Source: Terriglobia bacterium | Lineage (GTDB): Bacteria; Acidobacteriota; Terriglobia; Bryobacterales; Bryobacteraceae | Direction: 5' to 3' | Assembly (NCBI GenBank): GCA_025350105.1 | Contig: JANXYJ010000020.1 | Location: 1-44,111 of the forward strand | DNA length: 44,111 nt | Translations under genes and position numbers: made by a program | In this document: piece after piece, positions 24,281 through 33,253 of the stretch | Position numbering within the stretch: the stretch's first letter is position 1 | Layout of the letters: every line of letters begins with the position of its first letter | The notes under the pieces: model-generated | What the model saw: the letters and a program-made list of their open reading frames with translations, nothing else | What the model was told of the DNA's origin: nothing | The model's database searches: none

Positions 24281-26111
24281 TTTTGGCGGAGGGAATTCGC
24301 CGCAAAAGATCCTGGGCATAGATCTGGGCACGACCAATAGCCTGGCGGCGATTATGGACCTGACGGGGCCGCGGCTAATGACCGGCATTATACCGAGCGT
24401 GGTGGCGGTGAGTGAGGAAGGCGACGTCATTGCAGGCGAAGAAGCCCTCCAGATGCTAGTGACGCATCCGGAACGGACAGTGTATTCCGTGAAACGCCTG
24501 ATGGGGCGCGGACCAGCGGATATTCAAGACGAGTTGAAATTATTTCCATTTCGGTTGACGGGTTTGGGAGATGCGCCATCCGATTCGATGATTCATTTGC
24601 AGCTGGGCGACAAGGTGATGACGCCGCCGGAAGTTTCCGCGCATATTCTTCGCAAGCTGAAATGGGACGCGGAAAACGTTTTGGGTGAGCGGCTGACGCA
24701 AGCGGTGATTACCGTTCCCGCATACTTCAACGACGCGCAGCGCCAGGCTACCAAAGACGCCGGGCGCATTGCGGGGCTGGATGTGTTACGGCTGGTGAAT
24801 GAACCCACGGCGGCTGCCTTGGCATACGGCTTGGACAAGCGCAAAGAAGGCGTGATTGCGGTTTACGATTTAGGCGGCGGAACATTCGATGTGTCGATTT
24901 TGCGGTTGCACGAGGGTATTTTCGAGGTATTAGCCACCAATGGCGATACGCATCTGGGCGGCGACGACATCGACAATTTGCTGATGGCGGTGGCGCTGGA
25001 AGACATTCAGTCGGAATGGGGCGAGAACATTTCCAGCCACAGCGATGCAGTGCAACTGCTGCGGCGGGCCGTAATTCAGGCGAAAGAAAAGCTGAGTTTC
25101 GTCCCCGCAGCGGTGATCGATCTGAACTACAACGACAAGCACTACCAACGCGAAATCACGTTAGATGTGTTCAACCGCCTGATTCAACCGATCGTGGAAC
25201 GAACGCTGGCGCGCTGTCGAGCTTGTTTGGCGGATTCCAAGATGAGCGTTGCGGAGATCAACGAAGTGGTGATGGTGGGAGGATCGACGCGCATTCCACT
25301 GGTGCGTGCCGAGGTGGAAAAGCTTTTCCGCAGCCGACCGCACACAGAGTTGAATCCGGATGAAGTGGTGGCGCTGGGTGCGGCGGTGCAAGCCGGCATT
25401 CTTTCCGGCGATGTAAAGGACCAGTTGCTGTTGGACGTGACGCCACTGTCTTTGGGGATTGAGACCATGGGCGGTCTGGTATCGAAACTGATCCATCGCA
25501 ATTCGACCATTCCCGCGTCGGCTGTCGACCAGTTCACTACGGCCGTGGACGGACAGCGCAACGTGCTGATTCACGTGGTGCAAGGCGAGCGCGAATTGGT
25601 GAAGGATTGCCGGAGCCTGGCTCGTTTCGATCTAAAAGAATTGCCGCCGATGCCCGCGGGGCTGGCGCGGATTGAAGTGCGCTTTCTGATTGATGCGAAC
25701 GGCATTCTGAACGTGACTGCACGCGATGCGCGCACGGGCCAGGAACAAAGCCTGGAAGTGAAACCCTCCTACGGACTGAGCGACGAACAGGTAGAAGCGA
25801 TGATTCTAGAGAGCTTCGATCATGCCGAAGCTGATATGAACGAGCGCCAGGTGCGCGAGGCCCGGGTGGAAGCCGACAATAACCTTGCAGCGGTAGAAAA
25901 AGCGCGGCGCAACGAAGCCTTTGTGGCGCTATCGCCGGAAGAGCGGCAGGCAATTGAAGTTGCGATCCAAGGCTTGTTGGCCGTGTATCACAGCGAGGAT
26001 CATCATTTGATTCGCGAAAAGATTGATGTGTTAAATGAAGTGACACGGAATCTGGCCGAAAACATGATGAATACGGCAGTGCGCGGAGCTTTAAAAGGAA
26101 CCAAATTGTGA
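24261..26111 (+). CDS. hscA: Hsp70-type chaperone HscA
   Basis: A 616-residue specialised Hsp70 that, with HscB, releases the cluster from IscU by binding its LPPVK motif. The N-terminal nucleotide-binding domain has DLGTTNS (residues 21-27), [47 protein letters not shown], and [10 protein letters not shown]. The substrate-binding part starts near [14 protein letters not shown]. The shorter length and N-terminal GGGNSP extension match HscA rather than DnaK. It is followed by iscX with only 13 bases between, and no fdx gene intervenes. Confidence 0.95.
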   Translation: MSTFQIDFGGGNSPQKILGIDLGTTNSLAAIMDLTGPRLMTGIIPSVVAVSEEGDVIAGEEALQMLVTHPERTVYSVKRLMGRGPADIQDELKLFPFRLTGLGDAPSDSMIHLQLGDKVMTPPEVSAHILRKLKWDAENVLGERLTQAVITVPAYFNDAQRQATKDAGRIAGLDVLRLVNEPTAAALAYGLDKRKEGVIAVYDLGGGTFDVSILRLHEGIFEVLATNGDTHLGGDDIDNLLMAVALEDIQSEWGENISSHSDAVQLLRRAVIQAKEKLSFVPAAVIDLNYNDKHYQREITLDVFNRLIQPIVERTLARCRACLADSKMSVAEINEVVMVGGSTRIPLVRAEVEKLFRSRPHTELNPDEVVALGAAVQAGILSGDVKDQLLLDVTPLSLGIETMGGLVSKLIHRNSTIPASAVDQFTTAVDGQRNVLIHVVQGERELVKDCRSLARFDLKELPPMPAGLARIEVRFLIDANGILNVTARDARTGQEQSLEVKPSYGLSDEQVEAMILESFDHAEADMNERQVREARVEADNNLAAVEKARRNEAFVALSPEERQAIEVAIQGLLAVYHSEDHHLIREKIDVLNEVTRNLAENMMNTAVRGALKGTKL

Positions 26112-26124
26112 AAGGAATGAAATT

Positions 26125-26328
26125 GTGAATTGGAACACGCTGGATGATATTGCCATCGCGCTGTACGAGAAATTTCCGAAGCAGGATCCAACCACAATTC
26201 GCTTTACGGATCTTCACAAATGGATTACGGAGCTGGACGGATTTGACGACGATCCCAAAAAATCGAACGAAGCCAAGCTGGAGGCAATTCAGATGGCGTG
26301 GATCGAGGAGTTTCAGGACAACCAGTGA
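26125..26328 (+). CDS. iscX: IscX, Fe-S assembly adaptor
   Basis: A 67-residue acidic protein, close to the 66 residues of E. coli IscX, with NWNTLDDIAIALYEKFP and the ITELDGFDDDPKKSNEAKLEAIQ core that binds iron and IscS. Start is GTG 26125, with the Shine-Dalgarno AAAGGA at 26111-26116, eight bases upstream. An ATG at 26117 between them would give only a three-codon MKL frame, so it is rejected. It is translated just before the M28 peptidase, with a four-base GTGA overlap. Confidence 0.95.
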   Translation: MNWNTLDDIAIALYEKFPKQDPTTIRFTDLHKWITELDGFDDDPKKSNEAKLEAIQMAWIEEFQDNQ

Positions 26329-27356
26329 CGCGGGCATCCGTTTTCTTTCTGTGTAGCGTTTTGCTCGGTGCCGAGAAGGCGAGGCTGCTGACGCCGGAGA
26401 TGCGAGCGGTATCCAACCACGTTACCGCCAGCGCGCTGCGGGGGCACGTGGCATTCCTGTCGTCAGATTTACTCGAAGGACGAGATACGCCATCGCGTGG
26501 TTTGGAAATCGCCGGCGAATATCTGGCGACGCAGTTGCGCCTGATGGGGCTGGAGCCCGCCGGTGATGACGGTTATTTTCAGACTGTCGTGGTTCAACCG
26601 GAAAATCTAAATTCCGCGAAGTCACGAAATGTCGCTGGAATTTTGCGGGGTAGCGATCCGCTGTTGAAAGACAGTTACGTCATCCTGAGTGGGCACTACG
26701 ATCATATTGGTCTGGCGAAACAGGGTGCGGATCTTATCTTCAACGGGGCGAACGACGACGCCAGCGGTACGGCATCGGTACTCGAAGCGGCCAGCGCGTT
26801 GGCGTCGCTGAAAATTCATCCTAAGCGCAGCATTGTGTTTATTCTGTTTTGCTGTGAAGAGAAGGGCCTGCGTGGGTCCCGCTACTACGCGCTGCATCCC
26901 CTGGTTCCGTTGGCCAAAACATCGGCACAGTTGAATTTGGAACAAATGGGGCGAACGGATTCAACGGAAGGCCCGCACATAAAGGCCGCGAATTTGACGG
27001 GTTTCGATTTTTCGGATTTGCCGCTGGCGGTGGTGGACGCGGGGCGGCGAGTCGGCATTGCCGTCACCAAAGATCCCAAGGGGAGCGATGCCTATTTCAA
27101 TCGCAGCGACAATGGGCCACTGGCGCGCTTGGGCATTCCGGCGCACACGATGAGCGTGACTTACGATTTCCCGGATTACCATGCCGTCGGCGATGAGTGG
27201 CAGAAGCTCGACTACGACAATATGGCGCAAGTGGACCGGGCCGTGGCAATCGCCGTTCTGGAACTGGCTTCGTCGCTCGTGGCTCCCAGGTGGAACGCGG
27301 CCTATCCACAGGCGAAACAGTATGTTGACGCGGGGAAGAAGCTCTACGCGAAGTAA
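26325..27356 (+). CDS. Secreted M28-family zinc peptidase
   Basis: A 343-residue protein, start GTG 26325 overlapping the iscX stop (GTGA), with a short signal peptide MTRASVFFLCSVLLGA. Metal ligands of the M28 fold are seen: SGHYDHIG (His, Asp), NDDASGTASVLE (bridging Asp), CCEEKGLRGSRYY (catalytic and ligand Glu), NLEQMGRTD (ligand Asp/Glu) and a C-terminal DFPDYHAVGDEW His. Members are aminopeptidases or glutaminyl cyclase relatives; here it probably acts outside the cytoplasm. An earlier GTG at 26298 would overlap iscX by 30 bases and is less likely. It ends the isc transcription unit but has no obvious Fe-S role. Confidence 0.88.
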   Translation: MTRASVFFLCSVLLGAEKARLLTPEMRAVSNHVTASALRGHVAFLSSDLLEGRDTPSRGLEIAGEYLATQLRLMGLEPAGDDGYFQTVVVQPENLNSAKSRNVAGILRGSDPLLKDSYVILSGHYDHIGLAKQGADLIFNGANDDASGTASVLEAASALASLKIHPKRSIVFILFCCEEKGLRGSRYYALHPLVPLAKTSAQLNLEQMGRTDSTEGPHIKAANLTGFDFSDLPLAVVDAGRRVGIAVTKDPKGSDAYFNRSDNGPLARLGIPAHTMSVTYDFPDYHAVGDEWQKLDYDNMAQVDRAVAIAVLELASSLVAPRWNAAYPQAKQYVDAGKKLYAK

Positions 27357-27370
27357 CAGGTGCAAGACCC

Positions 27371-27384
27371 CAGGCGGAAGCCTG
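27371..27384. terminator. Candidate bidirectional hairpin between convergent genes
   Basis: CAGGC (27371-27375), a GGAA tetraloop of the GNRA type, and GCCTG (27380-27384) form a short perfect hairpin in the 33-base gap between the M28 peptidase stop and the pntB stop. No strong T tract follows on either strand, so it is a weak terminator or a dispersed palindrome. Confidence 0.35.
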
Positions 27385-27389
27385 TGCCA

Positions 27390-28778
27390 CTACTTGTTGG
27401 CTGAAAGTGCTTTGATGATTTCGCCGGTGAAGCCTTTGGCGTCGCCGAAAAGCATCAGGGTTTTGTCCAGGTAGTAGAGCTCGTTGTCAATGCCCGCGAA
27501 GCCTGGGTTCATACTGCGTTTGATGATCATCACGGTATGCGCTTTATCGGCATCGAGAATCGGCATGCCGTAGATGGGGCTGTTTTTATCGTGACGCGCA
27601 ACGGGGTTTACGACGTCGTTGGCGCCGATCACCAAGGCAACATCCACTTCCGGGAAGTCGGGATTGATGTCTTCCATTTCGTGCAAACGATCATAGGGAA
27701 TATCGGCTTCGGCCAGCAAGACGTTCATGTGACCAGGCATGCGGCCAGCCACGGGATGGATGGCGAAGTCGACTTGCACGCCGCGCTTGCCCAATACGTC
27801 AGAAAGTTCACGCATTTTGTGTTGTGCCTGCGCCACGGCCATACCGTAGCCGGGAATGACCACAACTCGGCGGGCGCTCTCCAGAATCGCAGCGGCGTCC
27901 TCGGCGGTAGCGGAACGGACAGGCTTCGAAGAGGCTGCCGAGGCGGTGGCGGTTTGCGCCTGGCCAAAAGCTCCAAAGAGAACGTTGGTGAACGAACGAT
28001 TCATCGCTTTGCACATGATCACGGAGAGGATGAAACCCGAAGAAGCATTCAGGGCTCCGGCGATGATCAACAGGCGATTTTCCAGCGCAAAGCCCATGGC
28101 CGCACACGCCGCACCGGCATAAGAGTTGAGCAACGCGATGACGGTCGGCATGTCTCCGCCACCTATGGGCAAGATCAACAAAACGCCAAACAGTAGCGAC
28201 AGCGCAGTAAAGGTGGGGAACACCCAGCCGGGCGTGGGCTCCATGATCATCCAGACGCCCAGTACCGCGGCAAAGGCAAACAGAAGCAAATTAACGAAAT
28301 TTTGGCCTTTATAGGTGAGTGGCCGCGTGGGGACAATTTCCTGCAATTTACCAAACGCCATGACGCTGGCCGTAGTGGTGAGATAACCCAGCAAACTTTC
28401 GATGACGATGGCGACCATCTTGAAGCCAGTGGTGGGATGGCCGTCGGCGACGTCCTTAAAATATTCCGCGGAACCAACCAGCGCCGCCGCAAGCGCACCG
28501 AAGGCGTGCGAGAGCGCGGTTAACTGCGGGACGGAGGTCATCGGCATCAGATACGCCAAAGGTGCACCAACCGCAGCACCGGCCACGAAGGCGATGACGA
28601 TCCACTCATAACTGACGATTTCATGGCGCAGCAGAGTGCCCACCACGGCCAACAACATTCCAAACTCACCGGCTAGCACGCCGCGCCGCGCCGTAACGGG
28701 AGAGTTCAACCATTTAATGGAAAGAACAACGCAAAGGGCAGCGATAATATACGCTGCCTGCCAGAAGGAGTCGTTCAT
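27390..28778 (-). CDS. pntB: NAD(P) transhydrogenase subunit beta
   Basis: A 462-residue membrane subunit of the proton-translocating transhydrogenase, which uses the proton gradient to move hydride from NADH to NADP+. The N-terminal half has several membrane helices (AAYIIAALCVVLSIKWL and on), then the NADP-binding domain III with VIPGYGMAVAQAQHKMRELS, HPVAGRMPGHMNVLLAEA, and VALVIGANDVVNPVA, plus RSMNPGFAGIDNELYY. Its ATG overlaps the pntA2 stop by four bases. It is the last gene of the redox operon. Confidence 0.96.
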   Translation of the reverse strand: MNDSFWQAAYIIAALCVVLSIKWLNSPVTARRGVLAGEFGMLLAVVGTLLRHEIVSYEWIVIAFVAGAAVGAPLAYLMPMTSVPQLTALSHAFGALAAALVGSAEYFKDVADGHPTTGFKMVAIVIESLLGYLTTTASVMAFGKLQEIVPTRPLTYKGQNFVNLLLFAFAAVLGVWMIMEPTPGWVFPTFTALSLLFGVLLILPIGGGDMPTVIALLNSYAGAACAAMGFALENRLLIIAGALNASSGFILSVIMCKAMNRSFTNVLFGAFGQAQTATASAASSKPVRSATAEDAAAILESARRVVVIPGYGMAVAQAQHKMRELSDVLGKRGVQVDFAIHPVAGRMPGHMNVLLAEADIPYDRLHEMEDINPDFPEVDVALVIGANDVVNPVARHDKNSPIYGMPILDADKAHTVMIIKRSMNPGFAGIDNELYYLDKTLMLFGDAKGFTGEIIKALSANK

Positions 28779-29074
28779 TTGCTGACGGTCTCCTTCTTCT
28801 TGAACATCTTCAGCATGCGGTCTGTGATCAAGAATCCAGCCACGATATTGATAGTGGCGAACATGACGGCGATGGTGCCCAGTATTTTGCTAAGCAGCGG
28901 AGATCCGCCGTTGCCCGCGACCAGAATCGCACCGACCACAGAAATGGCGGAAATGGCGTTGGTCAACGACATTAAGGGAGTGTGCAGTAGAGGCGACACG
29001 CGGCGCACCAACTCCAAACCCAACGGCACCGCCAGAACTAACACGTATAGACTAATTTCAATTTCGTTGCTCAT
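28775..29074 (-). CDS. pntA2: NAD(P) transhydrogenase subunit alpha part 2
   Basis: A 99-residue membrane protein with helices ISLYVLVLAVPLGLELV, MSLTNAISAISVVGAILVAG, and GTIAVMFATINIVAGFLITD, corresponding to the C-terminal membrane part (domain IIa) of a split PntA. HTPLMSLTNAISA is the family motif. In split-alpha species the pntA1, pntA2 and pntB order is standard, as seen here. Its stop overlaps the pntB start (ATGA). Confidence 0.94.
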   Translation of the reverse strand: MSNEIEISLYVLVLAVPLGLELVRRVSPLLHTPLMSLTNAISAISVVGAILVAGNGGSPLLSKILGTIAVMFATINIVAGFLITDRMLKMFKKKETVSK

Positions 29075-29095
29075 GATTGCGAATGTCCTTGTGAA

Positions 29096-30235
29096 TTATG
29101 CTTTGGCCCCGGCACCGAGCAATTCCTGAACCCGGGCGTTGGTGATTTGGCCGTCGCGGGTGACCAAGGTATCGCGCGTGATGTCATCATTGACGTCGAT
29201 GTTCAGCGCGCCTTCCTTGGTAATCATGTTCTTCAGGAATGTCACGATATTGCGGCCGTACATCTGACTGGAATGGCTGGGCACGGTGGCCGGAAGATTG
29301 ACGGGGCCGATGATCGTCACGTCCTGATCGACGATTGTTTCGCCGGCTTTGGTCAGTTCGCAATTGCCACCGCGTTCGGCGGCTAGATCGACGATGACCG
29401 AACCGGCGCTCATCACCCGGGCCATCTCTTTCGTCACCAGAATAGGTGCTTTGCGTCCGGGGACAGCCGCGGTGGTGATCACCACGTCCTGCTCCTTCAT
29501 CACCGCCGACATTTGTTCGCGCTGGCTGCGGATTTCATCGTCGGTAAGAGCACGGGCGTAGCCTCCCTGCCCTTCTCCAGTGGATCCGATATTGATGTTA
29601 ACGAACTTCGCCCCCAGGCTTTCGATCTGCTCTTTCACCGCGGCGCGGACATCGTAGCCGCTGACGACGGCACCCAGGCGCCGTGCCGTGGCGATCGCCT
29701 GCAAACCGGCAACACCGGCGCCAATCACCAATACTTTCGCGGGCGGAACGGTGCCGGCGGCGGTGGTCATCATGGGAAAAAGTCTGGGCAGGGCGGCCGC
29801 GGCAATGAGCACGGCTTTGTAGCCGGCCACCGAAGCCATGGACGAAAGCGCGTCCATACTTTGGGCGCGGGTGGTGCGCGGAACCAGTTCCATTGAAAAC
29901 AAAGTGACCCCGGCCTGCGCATAGCGCGCGGCAATTTCGGGATCACTCAACGGATCGCAAAAGCCGATGACCACTTGATTCGTCTTGCCACTGGGATTTG
30001 CTGGCACCCGAACGGTTAACAAGATATCGGACTTGGCGCAAACATCCTGCGCAGTGGTGATCTTCGCGCCTTTGGCCGCGTAGTCAGCGTCCAAAAAACC
30101 AGAAGCCAATCCGGCGTTGGACTCAATCCAAACCTCGCAACCGGATTTCGTCAGTAGGTCCATCACTTTGGGGGTGATCGCAACACGCCGTTCGCCCGGA
30201 TGTGTTTCCTTCAATACTCCAACCGAAAGTCCCAA
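29096..30235 (-). CDS. pntA1: NAD(P) transhydrogenase subunit alpha part 1
   Basis: A 379-residue soluble NAD(H)-binding domain I of the transhydrogenase (alanine-dehydrogenase-like fold): VGVLKETHPGERRVAITPKV, VLVIGAGVAGLQAIATARRLGA (Rossmann motif), and GYDVRAAVKEQIES, PVNLPATVPSHSSQMYGRN. Initiation is probably at TTG 30235, ten bases after a strong GGAGG site and in the family's typical position; there is no suitable ATG. It is 21 bases upstream of pntA2. Confidence 0.95.
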   Translation of the reverse strand: MGLSVGVLKETHPGERRVAITPKVMDLLTKSGCEVWIESNAGLASGFLDADYAAKGAKITTAQDVCAKSDILLTVRVPANPSGKTNQVVIGFCDPLSDPEIAARYAQAGVTLFSMELVPRTTRAQSMDALSSMASVAGYKAVLIAAAALPRLFPMMTTAAGTVPPAKVLVIGAGVAGLQAIATARRLGAVVSGYDVRAAVKEQIESLGAKFVNINIGSTGEGQGGYARALTDDEIRSQREQMSAVMKEQDVVITTAAVPGRKAPILVTKEMARVMSAGSVIVDLAAERGGNCELTKAGETIVDQDVTIIGPVNLPATVPSHSSQMYGRNIVTFLKNMITKEGALNIDVNDDITRDTLVTRDGQITNARVQELLGAGAKA

Positions 30236-30274
30236 GATCTACTTTCCTCCAATGATGTCGTTGCGAAAATGCCG

Positions 30275-31324
30275 TTATCTAAAATCTTCCTGCAGTTCAT
30301 CCAGTGCCGCGGCGCCGGGGCACAGCTTTTCATAAGGAACATGAGACAACGCGCTACTGGGCGTCTGGTTCATCTCATGCATGTTCGCCACACTCTCGTC
30401 CACGTACAGCAATCCGGTGGCGATTTCGTCTTTGTGATCCTGCAGGTAGTTGTAGACTTTCTGCCGGTCACGCGGATCGTAGTCTTTGGGTACCGCACGG
30501 AAACTAACCACACTCCCATCGTGCATGGTCACGCTCGTGGTGCCAATCTGGCCGATGGAGGCAACAATCTCGGTTGCCGGTGGGACAAAATCCGCCTCCG
30601 TTGTTCTTTGGATATGCTTCCTAGTATAGAGGTAACTCTTGGTGGACCCGTTGTGGTCGTTAAAAGTGACGCAGGGCGAGATGACATCCACCAGCGCAAA
30701 CCCGCGATGCGCAATGGCGGCCTTCAATATGGGCACCAGTTGTTCCTTATCGCCGGAGAAGCTGCGCGCAACAAACGTAGCCCCGATGCTCAGCGCCAAC
30801 GCCACCGGATCCAGCGGCGCCATGCGATTGGCTTCACCTTTCTTGCTTTTGGAACCAACGTCGGCAGACGCGGAAAACTGGCCTTTGGTCAGGCCGTAGA
30901 CGCCATTGTTTTCGATGACGTACAGCATTTTCACGTTGCGTCGAATCGCATGGCACATGTGGCCCAAGCCAATAGAGAGCGAATCGCCGTCGCCGGAAAC
31001 GCCGATATAAGTAAGTTCGCGATTGGCTGCGTTGGCGCCGGTGGCGATGGCCGCCATGCGCCCGTGTGCGGAGTTAAAGCCGTGCGCTCCGCTTACAAAA
31101 TAGGTTGGCGTCTTCGATGAACAACCGATGCCACTCAACTTTGCGATCATGTGCGGTTCAAAGGAAAGCTCCCACAGTGCGCGAATAATGGCGGCGGTGA
31201 TGGAATCGTGCCCGCATCCGGCGCACAAGGTAGACATGGCGCCTTCGTAGTCACGAACTGTGAGGCCCAAGGCATTGCGGTGCAAGCTGGGGTGAACGGC
31301 AACGGGTTTGGCAATGGATGGCAT
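30275..31324 (-). CDS. korB: 2-oxoacid:ferredoxin oxidoreductase subunit beta
   Basis: A 349-residue thiamine-pyrophosphate-binding subunit. Seen: cysteines in CAGCGHDSI (C34, C37) and GIGCSS that bind a [4Fe-4S] cluster, the HGRMAAIATGA segment, and the TPP motif VSGDGDSLSIG with ENNGVYGLTKGQFS. The enzyme oxidatively decarboxylates 2-oxoglutarate or another 2-oxoacid to the acyl-CoA and reduces ferredoxin. The 2-oxoglutarate specificity (Kor) is probable but pyruvate or branched-chain oxoacids cannot be excluded. It lies seven bases after korA. Confidence 0.93.
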   Translation of the reverse strand: MPSIAKPVAVHPSLHRNALGLTVRDYEGAMSTLCAGCGHDSITAAIIRALWELSFEPHMIAKLSGIGCSSKTPTYFVSGAHGFNSAHGRMAAIATGANAANRELTYIGVSGDGDSLSIGLGHMCHAIRRNVKMLYVIENNGVYGLTKGQFSASADVGSKSKKGEANRMAPLDPVALALSIGATFVARSFSGDKEQLVPILKAAIAHRGFALVDVISPCVTFNDHNGSTKSYLYTRKHIQRTTEADFVPPATEIVASIGQIGTTSVTMHDGSVVSFRAVPKDYDPRDRQKVYNYLQDHKDEIATGLLYVDESVANMHEMNQTPSSALSHVPYEKLCPGAAALDELQEDFR

Positions 31325-31331
31325 ATAGAAG

Positions 31332-33212
31332 TTATTCCCAGGAGTCTGAATTCACCAGTTTGGACGGATCCCCGTTGGGAGAGACGCCCGGGACGGCATT
31401 GGGCAAAATGGGTTCTACTTGTTTTGAGATGGGATCGATCACATGTTTGGCGCTGAGCGGGAAGCCGCCGTAGACCAGGACAGAACGCAACCGGTCTTTC
31501 GGGACGGACGTTTCCAGAGTGAGCAAAGAACGAAGTTGGGCGTCGCGGTTTTGTTCGACGATATAGGTGAAGTTGTGCGACATCAGGAACTGTTCCACGC
31601 TATCGTCGAACGGAAAACCGCGTATGCGCATGAAGTCGGCAACGATGCCGCGCGAGGCCAGAATTTCGACGGCTTCGCGCACTGCCGCATCACAACCGCC
31701 GATGGTGGCGATGCCAAAGCGCGAGCCTTCGCGTTTTTCGATGATGGGTTTGGGAACGTACTTGGCAGCGGCCTTATGTTTCTTCAGCAGCCGGTCCACC
31801 ACTTCCTGATATTCGTCTGGTGTTTCGGTGTAGCCGCCAAATTTGTTATGACCGGAGCCGCGCGTGAAGAATGCGCCTTTGGAGTGAACGCCGGGCAGGG
31901 TGCGCGCGGCAATGAAATCGGCGTCTTCGTTGTAGTAGCGCTGAAACTTGGTGAGCTTAGCAATTTGATCCAGGGTCAGGACGCGCCCGCGATCAGGTTG
32001 ATAGCTGCCGTCCCACTTCAGGCGCGGGACCACCCAGTCGTTCATGCCGATGTCTAAGTCCGTAAGCAGGAACACCGGAGTCTGAAAGCGCTCGGCGAGA
32101 TCGAATGTTTTGGGAGCGAATTCAAAGCACTCGGCCGGGTTCGACGGAAACAGTAGAATATGTTTGGTATCACCGTGCGATGCGTAGGCAGCTTCCATCA
32201 AATCGCCTTGCTGCGTGCGTGTGGGCATGCCCGTGGACGGGCCCACTCGCTGCACGTCAATGATGACAACGGGAATCTCGGCGTAGTAGGCCAAACCCAG
32301 CAATTCATTCATCAGCGAAATGCCGGGGCCGGAGGTGGATGTGAAGGCGCGGGCTCCATTCCAGCACGCGCCAATCACCATGCCGATCGCGCCCAGTTCA
32401 TCTTCGGCTTGCAGAATACAGAAATTGTTTTCGCCGGTTTCGGGGTCCTTGCGATACTTCTCGCAGAACATTTTGAAGGCATCCATGGCTGAGGTGGAAG
32501 GCGTGATAGGGTACCAGGCAGCCACCGTGGCGCCGGCATAAACGCAGCCCAATGCGGCCGCGGTGTTGCCATCGATCAAAATTTTGTCGCCGTTAGCGTC
32601 CATCTTCTCGAGCGAAAACGGAAGAGGGCACTCAAAGTTTTGGATGGCGTAGTCGTAGCCCAGGCGTAACGCTTTCAGATTGGATTCGCGCAGGGCCTTC
32701 TTGGCGGCAAATTTTTCGTCCAGCAACTGATGGACGATTTCCATATCCACGCCCAGCGCAGCCACCAGCGTTCCGGCGTAGGCAATGTTCTTCATCAGAA
32801 TGCGCTCGCGCGGATCCTTGAAGTTCTGGTTGCACATCTGGGAAAACGGGACACCCAGAAACGTAATGTCTTCGCGATTCAGCGCCGGATCCAGCGGCCA
32901 AGTGGAATCGTAAAGCAGATAACCGCCGGAGCGCACTTCGGCCACGTCCTTCGCATACGTCTGCGAGTTCATGGCCACCATCAGGTCGTAGTCCAAAGCG
33001 CGGGCGGTGTGGCCGTCTTTGTTGACCCGAATTTCGTACCAGGTTGGCAGGCCCTGAATATTCGAAGGGAAAAGATTCTTGCCCGAAACCGGAATACCCA
33101 TTCGAAAAATCGCCTGCATCAGCAAGCTGTTGGCGCTGGCCGAGCCGGTTCCATTCACGTTCGCCAGCTTGAAGGCAAAATCATTGACGCGAGAACGTAA
33201 GAGTTGATGCAA
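31332..33212 (-). CDS. korA: 2-oxoacid:ferredoxin oxidoreductase subunit alpha (fused gamma-alpha)
   Basis: A 626-residue subunit in which the gamma domain (residues about 1-200, GTGSASANSLLMQAIFRMG) is fused to the alpha domain (from about residue 215, GNTAAALGCVYAGATVAAWYP, and on through ITPSTSAMDAF, TSTSGPGISLMNE, and QRVGPSTGMPTRTQQGDL). This split-and-fused layout is standard for aerobic and acidobacterial 2-oxoglutarate or 2-oxoacid:ferredoxin oxidoreductases. Start is TTG 33212 with GAGGAG about ten bases upstream. It lies 41 bases downstream of the GltD-like gene and seven before korB. Confidence 0.93.
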   Translation of the reverse strand: MHQLLRSRVNDFAFKLANVNGTGSASANSLLMQAIFRMGIPVSGKNLFPSNIQGLPTWYEIRVNKDGHTARALDYDLMVAMNSQTYAKDVAEVRSGGYLLYDSTWPLDPALNREDITFLGVPFSQMCNQNFKDPRERILMKNIAYAGTLVAALGVDMEIVHQLLDEKFAAKKALRESNLKALRLGYDYAIQNFECPLPFSLEKMDANGDKILIDGNTAAALGCVYAGATVAAWYPITPSTSAMDAFKMFCEKYRKDPETGENNFCILQAEDELGAIGMVIGACWNGARAFTSTSGPGISLMNELLGLAYYAEIPVVIIDVQRVGPSTGMPTRTQQGDLMEAAYASHGDTKHILLFPSNPAECFEFAPKTFDLAERFQTPVFLLTDLDIGMNDWVVPRLKWDGSYQPDRGRVLTLDQIAKLTKFQRYYNEDADFIAARTLPGVHSKGAFFTRGSGHNKFGGYTETPDEYQEVVDRLLKKHKAAAKYVPKPIIEKREGSRFGIATIGGCDAAVREAVEILASRGIVADFMRIRGFPFDDSVEQFLMSHNFTYIVEQNRDAQLRSLLTLETSVPKDRLRSVLVYGGFPLSAKHVIDPISKQVEPILPNAVPGVSPNGDPSKLVNSDSWE

Positions 33213-33253
33213 AGGTCAGTGTCTCCTCAAATGGCCGTCAAATAGACAGGTGC

